In this document: positions 25,795 through 37,399 of the stretch, piece by piece
Numbering within the stretch: position 1 is the stretch's first letter
Layout: every line of letters starts with the position of its first letter
Source: Sanderia malayensis
Taxonomy: Eukaryota > Cnidaria > Scyphozoa > Semaeostomeae > Pelagiidae
Direction of reading: 5' to 3'
Assembly: GCA_013076295.1 (NCBI GenBank)
Contig: RQOL01000534.1
Span: forward strand, 1-64,000
Length of the DNA: 64,000 nucleotides
The notes under the pieces: model-generated
Databases searched by the model: none
Told to the model about the DNA's origin: nothing
What the model saw: only the letters and a program-made list of their open reading frames with translations
Made by a program: the position numbers and the translations under genes

Positions 25795-28700
25795 AAAATA
25801 GACGTTCATTTACTTGTTTTTTGTGATATTCACATTTATCCACACAAATTACAAACGAATCCAGGTTATTACAGCTGAAACTAAATAAAATACACATTCA
25901 TTTACTTGTTTTCAGTGATATTAACATTCATTCACCCAAATTACATCACTATCGTCCAGTCACTAACCTGGTATTTCTTAGCAAACTGGTTGAGCGTTGC
26001 GTAGCGAGAAGATTGACAAGTCACATGGAAAAAAATTCGCTTCATTCCAGGTAGCAGCTTGGGTATAAACAAGATCACTCGACGGAACTGTTTTCATTGA
26101 ATTTAACTGACGACATACTGAAAGATTTCGAAGACAAGCTAGCCACTGTTTTAGTCTTTCTTGACCTCAGTGCTGCGTTTGACACAGTCGACCATGAAGT
26201 ATTACTGCAAATTCTAGTTAAAAAATCGGAATTCGGGGCACTGCACTGGGGTGGTTAAAATCTTTTCTAGAAAATAGGGAGCAAAAAGTTAAGATAGGCG
26301 GATTTCTATCCGAGCCGATTAAGATTCAATATGGTGTGCCACAAGGATCTGTCCCTGGTCCAATACTGTTTAATAGATATCTTGAGTCCCTTTACAGTAC
26401 TGTTCATGCCAATTGCTTTCGTGTCTTTGGATTTGCTGATGATCACCAACTTTACCAAACATTCCATCCACTTTTTCAGTCCTCAGTCTTAACAACAGGC
26501 ATACTGAGTGTTTTCAGTGATATTGACATTCATTCACAAACATTACGCATGAATCTACGTTATTACAGCTGAAACTAAGTATTATACACATTCATTTTAT
26601 CGTTTTCTGTCATATTAACATTCATCCACACAAAAGTAACATGAATCCACGTTCTTACAGCTGAAACTAAGTAAAATACACATTCATTTACCCGTTTTCA
26701 GTGAAATGAGCATTCATTAACACACATTACACATGAGTCCACGTTATTACAGCTGAAACTAACTAAAATACACATTCATTTACTTGCTTTCAGTGATATT
26801 AAAATTCATTCACACAAATGACACATGAATCCACGTTATTACATCTAAATCTAAGTAAAATACATATTAATTTACTTGCTTTCAATGATGATAACATTCC
26901 TTCACAGAAAATACATATGAATTCAAGTTATTACATGTAAAACTAACAAAAATACATATTCATTTACTTGTTTTCATTGACATTAACCTTCATTCACACA
27001 CTTTACACAGGAATCCACTTTGTTCCAGCTGAAACTAAGTAACATACACACTCATTTTCTCGTTTTCAGTGATATTAACATTCATTCACACAAATTTCAC
27101 ATGAACCCTCGTTGTTTGAGCTGAAACTATGTAAAATACACATACATTTACTCGTTTTCAGTGATATTAACATTCATTCACACAAATGACACATGAATCC
27201 AGGTTATTACAGCTGAAACTAAATAAAATACATATTCATTTACTTGCTTTCAGTAATATTGACATTCATTCACAAAAATTACACATGAATCCACGTTATT
27301 ACAGCTGAAACTAACTAAAATACACATTCATTTACTTGCTTTCAGTGATATTAACACTCATTCACATAAATGACACATGAATCCACGTTATTACATCTAA
27401 ATCTAAGTAAAATACATATTAAATTACTTGCTTTCAATGATGATAACATTCCTTCACACAGAGTACATATGAATCAAGTTATTACATGTAAAACTAACTA
27501 AAATACATATTCATTTACTTGTTTTCAGTGACATTAACCTTCATACACACACTTTACACATGAATCCACGTTGTCCCAGCTGAAACTAAGTAACATACAC
27601 ACCCATTTTCTTGTTTTCAGTGATATTAACATTCATTCACACAAATTTCACATGAACCCTCGCTGTTAGAGCTGAAACTAAGTAAAATAGACATTAAATT
27701 ACCCGTTTTCAGTGAAATGAGCATTCATTATCACACATTACACAAGAATCCACGTTATTACAGCTGAAACTAACTAAAATACACATTCATTTACGTGCTG
27801 TCAGTGATATAAACATTCATTCACACAAATTACACTAGATTCAACGATATTACATCTAAACCTAAGTAAAATACACAGTCATTTACCTGCTTTCAGTCAT
27901 ATTAACAAACACTCACACATACTACACATGAATCCACGTTACTACCTCTGAAACTAAGTGAAATACACATTCGTTTATATGCTTTCAGTGATGATTACAT
28001 TCATTCACACACATTACACATTAATCCACGTTCTTACAGCTAAAACTAAAGAAAATACACATTCATTTACCTCATTTTCAGTGATATTAACACTCATTCA
28101 CACAAATGACACATGAATCCAGGATATTACAGCCGAAACTAAATAAAATACACATTAATTTACCCGTTTTCAGTGAAATGAGCATTCATTATCACACATT
28201 ACACATGAATCCACGTTATTACAGCTGAAACTAACTAAATTACAAATTCATTTACTTGCTTTTAGTGATTATAACATTCATTCACACACATTACACATGA
28301 ATCCATGTTATTACATGTTAATGTAAGTAAAATACACATTCAATTACTTGCTTTCAGTGATATTAACATTCTTTCACAGAAAATACATATGAATTCAAGT
28401 TATTACATGTAAAACTAACTAAAATAAATAATCATTTACTTGTTTTCAGTGACATTAACCTTCATTCACACACTTTACACATGAATCCACGTTGTTCCAG
28501 CTGAAACCAAGTAACATACACACTCATTTTCTTGTTTTCAGTGATATTAACATTCATTCACACAAATTTCACATAAGCCCTCGTTGTTAGAGCTCAAACT
28601 AAGTAAAATACAGATACATTTACTCGTTTTTAGTGATATTAACATTCATTCACACAAATGACACATGAATCCAGGTTATTACAGCTGAAACTAAATAAAA

Positions 28701-28940
28701 TACATATTCATTTACTTGCTTTCAGTGATATTAACATTCATTCACAAAAATTACACAAGATTCCACGTTATTACATGTAGATCTAGGTAAAATACACATT
28801 CATCTACTTGCTTTCAGTCATATTAACATTCATTCACACAATTTACAAATGAATCCACCTTATTATACCTGAAACTCAGTGAATTACACATTCATTTATA
28901 TGTTTTCAGCGATATTGACATTCATTCACACAATTTACAC
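25795..28940. repeat. 92-bp satellite subtype B surrounding LINE fragment G
   Basis: Subtype B monomers, with the fragment at 25947-26510 listed separately. The stretch from about 24.0 to 26.5 kb recurs at 28.05-30.5 kb as a duplication of about 4.05 kb. No other gene is seen. Confidence 0.92.
25947..26510 (+). pseudogene. LINE reverse-transcriptase fragment G in satellite
   Basis: Belongs to the subgroup with a TAG stop after the LHSR codons (GGTAGCAGC) and GGATCTGTCC in the GVPQGS box. Frame is disrupted near 26215 (AGTTAAAAAATCGG). The 3' end has lost a base (GGCATACTGAG), shared with fragment H. Junctions are as in the other copies except for a small TCA insertion at the left edge. Confidence 0.86.
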
Positions 28941-29262
28941 ATGAATTAATCTGTTAATTAACTCTGATTGGTTTTGTAAAAATTTTCAAATCCTCTAATT
29001 AAAATTTCAAATATCAACACTGTGTAAACGTAGCTTGATCCCTGTAACAATTATGAGTACTTTTATATTTGTTAAAAGCTTTTTTCAACTTTACATTTCC
29101 TAAGTACTTAATTCGACAATTAAATATTGTATTTTGTTAAATAGTCAGTGAACTGGGCTTGTAACCTATTTTTTTTTAATGCATCCTACATCAACCTAAA
29201 TTATATAGCTAATTGATTGTTGCTGGATTGCATGAATTTGAATTTGAATGTGAATCTGAATC
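28941..29262 (+). repeat. AT-rich retroposon-like block, copy 4
   Basis: Near-identical to copy 3 and offset from it by about 4,050 bp. It is part of the larger duplication. It ends in a TTTGAA-type tail before CTGAATCCACG of the satellite. Confidence 0.75.
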
Positions 29263-29381
29263 CACGCTATTACAGTTGAAACTAAGTGAAATACACATTC
29301 GTTTACTTGATTTCAGTGATATTAACATTCATTCACACACATTACACATTAATCCACGTTTTTACAGCTGAAACTAAATAA

Positions 29382-29842
29382 AATAATAGTAATAATAATA
29401 ATTTGCTTACTCACTGTTTCTACAACCTGAAATTTAAAGATAGGTTGTTTGCTCAACAGCGGACATATTGATTTGACAATTAGTTATAAAAGTTTCTAGA
29501 TTAGTTGTTAATAAAATAGATTTTAAATGACTCCTAAATTCATTTCTGTCAGATATTTTACGTATTGGAACAGGAAGTATATTCCAGAGTTATGGCCCTG
29601 AATACGAGAATGCTCTTTTGCCATATTTACTCTCAAAGAGAAGACGCTGGATTGCGTTTGTTCTTCAATTGTTTATAGCGATTTTTTTACCTAGAGCTAC
29701 TGGTGAACTGCCAAAAACACATTTGTGCAGAGTAAGGCAAGGTTTAAAAACAATACGCTATTTTATTTTAAGCCAATGCACTTCCAGAAAAAGAAGTGTT
29801 AAAGGGGTTCCATCAAAGTTTATTTACACGTTCACGTTTTTA
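29382..29842 (-). pseudogene. LINE reverse-transcriptase 3' end, antisense block copy 4
   Basis: Sister of the block at 25336-25794 by the 4.05-kb duplication. It carries the same decayed C-terminal coding stretch on the minus strand. The plus-strand 76-residue ORF over it is a shadow that ends in satellite. Confidence 0.83.
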
Positions 29843-29898
29843 AAATAGACGTTCATTTACTTGTTTTCAGTGATATTAACATTCATTCACCCAAATTA

Positions 29899-30473
29899 CA
29901 CTATCGTCCTGTCACTAACCTGGTATTTCTTAGCAAACTGGTTGAGCGTTGCGTAGCGAGAAGATTGACAAGTCACATGGAAAAAAATTCGCTTCGTTCC
30001 AGGTAGCAGCTTGGGTATAAACAAGATCACTCGACGGAACTGCTTTTATTGAATTTAACTGACGACATACTGAAAGATTTCGAAGACAAGCTAGCCACTG
30101 TTTTAGTCTTTCTTGACCTCAGTGCTGCGTTTGACACAGTCGACCATGAAGTATTACTGCAAATTCTATTTAAAAAAATCGGAATTCGGGGCACTGCACT
30201 GGGGTGGTTAAAATCATTTCTAGAAAATAGGGAGCAAAAAGTTAAGATAGGCGGATTTCTATCCGAGCCAATTAAGATTCAATATGGTGTGCCACAAGGA
30301 TCTGTCCTTGGTCCAATACTTTTTAATAGATATCTTGAGTCCCTTTACAGTACTGTTCATGCCAATTGCTTTCGTGTTTTTGGAATTGCTGATGATCACC
30401 AACTTTACCAAACATTCCATCCACTTTTTCAGTCCTCAGTCTTAACAACAGGCATACTGAGTGTTTTCAGTGA
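29899..30473 (+). pseudogene. LINE reverse-transcriptase fragment H in satellite
   Basis: TAG after LHSR as in G and A. The frame is open after that stop from 30049, retaining FLDLSAAFDTVDH and GVPQGS. The last box is FGIADDHQ instead of FGFADDHQ. It ends with the same GGCATACTGAG base loss as fragment G and then reads into satellite, which gives the spurious tail of the 158-residue ORF. Confidence 0.87.
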
Positions 30474-31931
30474 TATTGACATTCATTCACAAACATTACG
30501 CATGAATCTACGTTATTACAGCTGAAACTAAGTAATATACACATTCATTTTATCGTTTTCTGTCATATTAACATTCATCCACACAAAAGTAACATGAATC
30601 CACGTTCTTACAGCTGAAACTAAGTAAAATACACATTCATTTACCCGTTTTCAGTGAAATGAGCATTCATTAACACACATTACACATGAATCCACGTTAT
30701 TACAGCTGAAACTAACTAAAATACACATTCATTTACTTGCTTTCAGTGATATTAAAATTCATTCACACAAATGACACATGAATCCACGTTATTACATCTA
30801 AATCTAAGTAAAATACATATTAATTTACTTGCTTTCAATGATGATAACATTCCTTCACACATATTACACACGAATCCAGGTTATTACAGCTGAAACTAAA
30901 TTAAATACACATTCATTTACTTGTTTTCAGTGATATTAACATTCATTCACCCAAATTACACTATCGTCCAGTCACTAACCTGGTATTTCTTAGCAAACTG
31001 GTTGAGCGTTGCGTAGCGAGAAGATTGACAAGTCACATGGAAAAAAATTCGCTTCATTCCAGGTAGCAGCTTGGGTATAAACAAGATCACTCGAGGGAAC
31101 TGCTTTTATTGAATTTAACTGACGACATACTGAAAGATTTCGAAGACAAGCTAGCCACTGTTTTAGTCTTTCTTGACCTCAGTGCTGCGTTTGACACAGT
31201 CGACCATGAAGTATTACTGCAAATTCTATTTAAAAAAATCGGAATTCGGGGCGCTGCACTGGGGTGGTTAAAATCATTTCTAGAAAATAGGGAGCAAAAA
31301 GTTAAGATAGGCGGATTTCTATCCGAGCCGATTAAGATTCAATATGGTGTGCCACAAGGATCTGTCCTTGGTCCAATACTGTTTAATATATATCTTGAGT
31401 CCCTTTACAGTACTGTTCATGCCAATTGCTTTCGTGTTTTTGGATATGCTGATGATCACCAACTTTACCAAACATTCCATCCACTTTTTCAGTCCTCAGT
31501 GTTAACAACAGGCATATCTGAGTGTTTTCAGTGATATTGACATTCATTCACAAACATTACGCATGAATCTACGTTATTACAGCTGAAACTAAGTAATATA
31601 CACATTCATTTTATCGTTTTCTGTCATATTAACATTCATCCACACAAAAGTAACATGAATCCACGTTCTTACAGCTGAAACTAAGTAAAATACACATTCA
31701 TTTACTTGCTTTCAGTGATATTAACATTCATTCACAAAAATTACACATGAATCCACGTTATTACATGTAGATCTAGGTAAAATACACATTCATCTACTTG
31801 CTTTCAGTCATATTAACATTCATTCACACATTTTACAAATGAATCCACTTTTTTATACCTGAAACTCAGTGAATTACACATTCGTTTATATGTTTTCAGC
31901 GATATTAACATTCACTCACACAATTTACACA
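30474..31931. repeat. 92-bp satellite subtype B surrounding LINE fragment I
   Basis: Only about five monomers separate fragments H and I (starts 1,060 bp apart), the shortest spacing in the window. Satellite continues to the next AT-rich block. Nothing else is seen. Confidence 0.92.
30959..31524 (+). pseudogene. LINE reverse-transcriptase fragment I in satellite
   Basis: TAG subgroup. After the stop the frame is open from 31109 for 141 residues with FLDLSAAFDTVDH, GVPQGS and GYADDH. The complete CATATCTGAGTG right junction is present, unlike in G and H. It is one of the best preserved short copies, but it lacks fingers, thumb and endonuclease. Confidence 0.88.
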
Positions 31932-32249
31932 TGAATTAATCTGTTAATTAACTCTGATTGGTTTTATAAAAATTTTCAAAAACTCTATTTAAAATTTCAA
32001 ATATCAACAGTGTTTAAACGTAACTTGATCGCTGTAACAATTATGAGTACTTTTATATTTGTTAAACGCTTTTTTCAACTTTACATTTCCTAAGTACTTA
32101 ATTCGACAATTAAATATTGTATTTTGCTAAATAGTCAGTGCACTGGGCTTGTAACTTTTTTTTTTAATGCATCCTACATCAACCTAAATTATATAGCTAA
32201 TTGATTGTTGCTGGATTGCATGAATTTGAATTTGAATTTGAATCTCAAT
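31932..32249 (+). repeat. AT-rich retroposon-like block, copy 5
   Basis: About 320 bp with the same ends and a (TTTGAA)n tail. It differs from copies 3 and 4 at several sites, for instance AAAACTCTATTTAAAATT and GTCAGTGCACTGGG. No ORF is present. Confidence 0.75.
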
Positions 32250-32739
32250 CCACGTTATTACGGTTGAAACTAAGTGAGATACACATTCGTTTATATGTTT
32301 TCAGCGATGATTACATTCATTCACACACATTACACATTAATTCACGTTATTACAGATGAAACTAAATAAAATACACATTCATTTACTTGTTTTCAGTGAT
32401 ATTAACATTCATTCACACACCTTACACATGAATCCACGATGTTACAGCTGAAACTAAGTAACATACACATTCATCTTTTTGTTTTCAGTGATATTAACTT
32501 TCATTCAAACAAATTGAACATGAATCCACGCTATTAGAGCTGAAACTAAGTAAAATAGACATTAATTTACCCGTTTTCAGTGAAATGAGCATTCATTATC
32601 ACACATTACACATGAATCCAGGTTATTACAGCTGAAACTAACTAAAATACAAATTCATTTACTTGCTTTTAGTGATATTAACATTCATTCACACACATTA
32701 CACATTAATCCACGTTTTTACAGCTGAAACTAAATAAAA
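32250..32739. repeat. 92-bp satellite subtype B
   Basis: About five monomers. Nothing else is present. Confidence 0.92.
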
Positions 32740-33192
32740 TATTAATAATAATAATAATTTGCTTACTCACTGTTTCTACAACCTCCAATTTAAAGATAGG
32801 TTGTTTGCTCAACAGCGGAGATATTGATTTGACAATTAGTTATAAAAGTTTCTAGATTAGTTGTTAATAAAATAGATTTTAAATGACTCCTAAATTCATA
32901 TCTGTCAGATATTTTAAGTATTGGAACAGGAAGTTTATTCCAGAGTGATGGCCCTGAATACGAGAATGCTCTTTTGCCATATTTACTCTCAAAGAGAAGA
33001 CGCTGGATTGCGTTTGTTCTTCAATTGTTTATAGCGATTTTTTTACCTAGAGCTACTGGTGAACTGCCAAAAACACATTTGCGCAGAGTAAGGCAAAGTT
33101 TAAAAACAATACGCTCTTTTATTTTAAGGAAATGCACTTGCAGAAAAAGAGGTGTTAAAGGGGTTCCATCAAGTTTATTTACACGCTCACGT
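32740..33192 (-). pseudogene. LINE reverse-transcriptase 3' end, antisense block copy 5
   Basis: Same minus-strand C-terminal LINE remnant, with (ATT)n tail at the left edge and satellite on both sides. Shares TCATATCTGTCAG and TTTTAAGTATTGG variants with the block at 35 kb, so the two form a subgroup. Confidence 0.83.
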
Positions 33193-34998
33193 TTTTAAAA
33201 TACACGTTCATTTACTTGTTTTTTGTGATATTCACATTTATCCACACAAATTACACACGAATCCAGGTTATTACAGCTGAAACTAAATAAAATACACGTT
33301 CATTTACTTGTTTTTTGTGATATTCACATTTATCCACACAAATTTAACATGAATCCACGCTATTAGAGCTGAAACTAAATAAAATACACATTAATTTACC
33401 CGTTTTCAGTGAAATGAGCATTCATTATCACACATTACACATGAATCCACGTTATTACAGCCGAAACTAACTAAATTACAAATTCATTTACTTGCTTTTA
33501 GTGATATTAACATTCATTCACACAAATTACACATGAATCCACGTTATTAGATGTTAATGTAAGTAAAATACACATTCATTTACTTGCTTTTAGTGATATT
33601 AACATTCGTTCACGCAAATTACACTATCGTCCCGTCACTAACCTGTTATTTCTTAGGAAACTGGTTGAGGGTTGTGTAGCGAGAAGATTGACAAGTCACA
33701 TGGAAAAAAATTCGCTTCATTCCAGGTATCAGCTTGGGTATAAACAAGATCACTCGACGGAACTGCTTTTATTGAATTTAACTGACGACATACTGAAAGA
33801 TTTCGAAGACAAGCCAGCCACTGTTTTAGTCTTTCTTGACCTCAGTGCTGCGTTTGACACAGTCGACCATGAAATATTACTGCAATTTCTATTTTAAAAA
33901 ATCGGAATTCGGGGCGCTGCACTGGGGTGGTTGAAATCATTTCTAGAAAATAGGGCGCAAAAAGTTAAGATAGGCGAATTTCTATCCGAGCCGATTAAGA
34001 TTCAATATGGTGTGCCACAAGGATCTGTCCTTGGTCCAATACTGTTTAATATATATTCTGAGTCCCTTTACAGTACTGTTCATGCCAATTGCTTTCGTAT
34101 TTTTGGATTTGCTGATGATCACCAACTTTACCAAACATTCCATCCACTTTTTCAGTCCTCAGTGTTAACAACAGGCATATCTGAGTGTTTTCAGTGATAT
34201 TGACATTCATTCACAAACATTACGCATGAATCCACGTTATTACAGCTGAAACTAAGTAACTTACGCATTCATTTTATCGTTTTCTGTGATATTAACATTC
34301 ATCCACACAAATTTAACATGAATCCACGTTCTTAGAGCTGAAACTAAGTAAAATACACATTCATATACCCGTTTTCAGTGAAATGAGCATTCATTAACAC
34401 CCATTACACATGAATCCACGTTATTACAGCCGAAACTAAGTAAAATACACATACATTTACTCGTTTTCAGTGATATTAATATTGATTCACATAAATGACA
34501 CATGAATCCACGTTATTACATCTAAATCTAGGTAAAATACATATTAAATTACTTGCTTTCAATGATGATAACATTCCTTCACAGAGAATACATATGAATT
34601 CAAGTTATTACATGTAAAACTAACTAAAATACATATTCATTTACTTGTTTTCAGTGACATTAACCTTCATACACACACTTTACACATGAATCCACTTTGT
34701 TCAAGCTGAAACTAAGTAACATACACACCCATTTTCTTGTTTTCAGTGATCTTAACATTCATTCACACAAATTTCACATGAACCCTCGTTGTTAGAGCTC
34801 AAACTAAGTAAAATACACATACATTTACTCGTTTTCAGTGATATTAATATTCATTCACACAAATGACACATGAATCCAGGTTATTACAGCTGAAACTAAA
34901 TAAAATACACATTCATTTACTTGCTTTCAGTGATATTAACATTCATTCACAAAAATTACACATGAATCCACGTTTTTACAGCTGAAACTAAATAAAAT
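33193..34998. repeat. 92-bp satellite subtype B surrounding LINE fragment J
   Basis: Subtype B monomers flank the LINE fragment at 33622-34187. No other gene is seen. Confidence 0.92.
33622..34187 (+). pseudogene. LINE reverse-transcriptase fragment J in satellite
   Basis: Intermediate type: it has the TAT (Tyr) codon of the B-F subgroup but the GTTTTAG and GGATCTGTCC variants of the A/G/H/I subgroup, and no 9-bp duplication. A frameshift lies near 33897 (TATTTTAAAAAATCGG). GVPQGS and FADDH are intact. Confidence 0.87.
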
Positions 34999-35450
34999 AT
35001 TAATAATAATAATAATTTGCTTACTCACTGTTTCTACAACCTCCAATTTAAAGATAGGTTGTTTGCTCAACAGCGGACATATTGATTTGACAATTAGTTA
35101 TAAAAGTTTCTAGATTAGTTGTTAATAAAATAGATTTTAAATGACTCCTAAATTCATATCTGTCAGATATTTTAAGTATTGGAACAGGAAGTTTATTCCA
35201 GAGTGATGGCCCTGAATACGAGAATGCTCTTTTGCCATATTTACTCTCAAAGAGAAAACGCTGGATTGCGTTTGTTCTTCAATTGTTTATAGCGATTTTT
35301 TTACCTAGAGCTACTGGTGAACTGCCAAAAACACATTTGTGCAGAGTAAGGCAAAGTTTAAAAACAATACGCTCTTTTATTTTAAGCGAATGCACTTGCA
35401 GAAAAAGAAGCGTTAAAGGGGTTCCATCAACTTTATTTACACGTTCACGT
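34999..35450 (-). pseudogene. LINE reverse-transcriptase 3' end, antisense block copy 6
   Basis: Sixth copy of the antisense LINE 3' block, closest to the one at 32.74 kb. Left edge is an (ATT)n tail joined to AAATAAAAT of the satellite. The mid-block stop is present. Confidence 0.83.
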
Positions 35451-37239
35451 TTTTAAAATACACGTTCATTTACTTGTTTTTTGTGATATTCACATTTATT
35501 CACACAAATTACACACAAATACACGTTATTAAAACTGAAACTCAATAAAATACACATTCATTTACCTGCTTTCAGTCATATTAACATACACTCACACAAA
35601 CTACACAAGAATCCACGGTATTACCTCTGAAAATATGTGAAATACACATTCGTTTATATGTTTTCAGTGATGATTACATTCATTCACACACATTACACAT
35701 TAATCCACGTTATTACAGCTGAAACTAAAAAAATACACATTCTTTTACTTGCTTTCAGTGATATTAACATTCATTCACACAAATTACACTGGATTCCACG
35801 TTATTACAACTAAATCTAAGTAAAATACACATTCATTTACCTGCTTTCAGTCATATTAAGATACACTCACACAAACTACACATGAATCCACGTTATTACC
35901 TCTAAAACTAAGTGAAATACACATTCGTTTATATGTTTTCAGTAATGATTACATTCATTCACACACATTACACATTAATTCACGTTATTACAGCTGAAAC
36001 TAAAAAAATACACATTCATTTACCTCATGTTCAGTGATATTAACATTCATTCACACAAATGACACATGAATCCAGGTTATTACAGCTGAAACTAAATAAA
36101 ATACACATTCATTTACTTGTTTTCAGTGATATTAACATTCATTCACACACCTTACACATGAATCCACGTTGTTACAGTTGAAACTAAGTAACATACACAC
36201 TCATTTTCTTGTTTTCAGTGATTCTAACATTCATTCACACAAATTTCACATGAATCCTCGTTATTAGAGCTGAAACTAATTAAAATAAACATACATTTAC
36301 TCGTTTTCAGTGATATGAGCATTTATTAACACACATTAAACATGAATTCACGTTATTACAGCTGATACTAACTAAAATACACATTCATTTACTTGCTTTC
36401 AGTGATATTAACATTCATTCACAAAAATTACACATGAACCTACGTTATTACATGTAGATCTAAGTAAAATACACATTAATCTACTTGCTTTCAGTCATAT
36501 TAACATTCACTCACACAAATTACAAATGAATCCACGTTATTACACCTGAAACTAAGTGAATTACACATTCGTTTATATGTTTTCAGTGATATTAACATTC
36601 ATTCACACAAATTACACATGAACTAATCTGTCAATTATCTCTGATTCGTTTTGTAAAAATTTTCAAGTTCTCTATTTAAAATTTCAAATATCAACTCTGT
36701 TTAAACGTAACTTGATTTGCTGTAACAATGATGAGTACCTTTATATTTGTTAAACGCTTTTTTTAACTTTACATTTCCTAAGTGCTTAATTCAACAATTA
36801 AACATTGTATTTTGTTAAATAGTCAGGGTACTGGGCTTGTAACCCATTTTTGTTTTTAATGCATGTTATATCAACCTAAATTATATAACTACTTGATTGT
36901 TGCTGAATTACATGAATATGAATTTGAATTTGAATTTGAATCCACGTTTTTACAGCTGAAACTAAGTAAAATACAGATTAGTTTAATTGTCTTCAGTGAT
37001 ATTAACATTCATTCACACAAATTACACACGACTACACGTTGTTACAGCTGCAACTAAGTAAAATACACATTCATTTACTTGTTTTCAGTGATATTTACAT
37101 TCATTCACACAAATTACACATGAATCCACGCTGTTACACCTGCAACTAAGTTAAATACACATGCATCTACCTGTTATCAGTGATATTGGCATTCATTTAC
37201 ACAAATTACACACGAATCCACCTTTTTAGGGCTGAAACT
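35451..37239. repeat. 92-bp satellite subtype B with AT-rich block copy 6
   Basis: Subtype B monomers, interrupted at 36619-36943 by the sixth and most diverged (TTTGAA)n-tailed AT-rich block (it begins TAATCTGTCAATTATC). Satellite ends at 37239 where an (AAT)n LINE tail begins. No gene is seen. Confidence 0.9.
36619..36943 (+). repeat. AT-rich retroposon-like block, copy 6
   Basis: Diverged copy of the 320-bp block between CACATGAA and TCCACG of a monomer, with the longest regular TTTGAA tail (CATGAATATGAATTTGAA onward). The small ORF overlapping it reads through the tail and is not a gene. Confidence 0.72.
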
Positions 37240-37399
37240 AAGTAAAATAATAAAAATAATAATAATAAGAAAGTTTTACTCACAGTTACTGTTGCTTCAA
37301 AGTATTTTTTAGCAATTTGCACAGCTGTGGACCAATTTATTGCAATAATGAATTTTTTATAAACCTACTGTCCTTAATTCTGATGATTTTTATCTTGTT

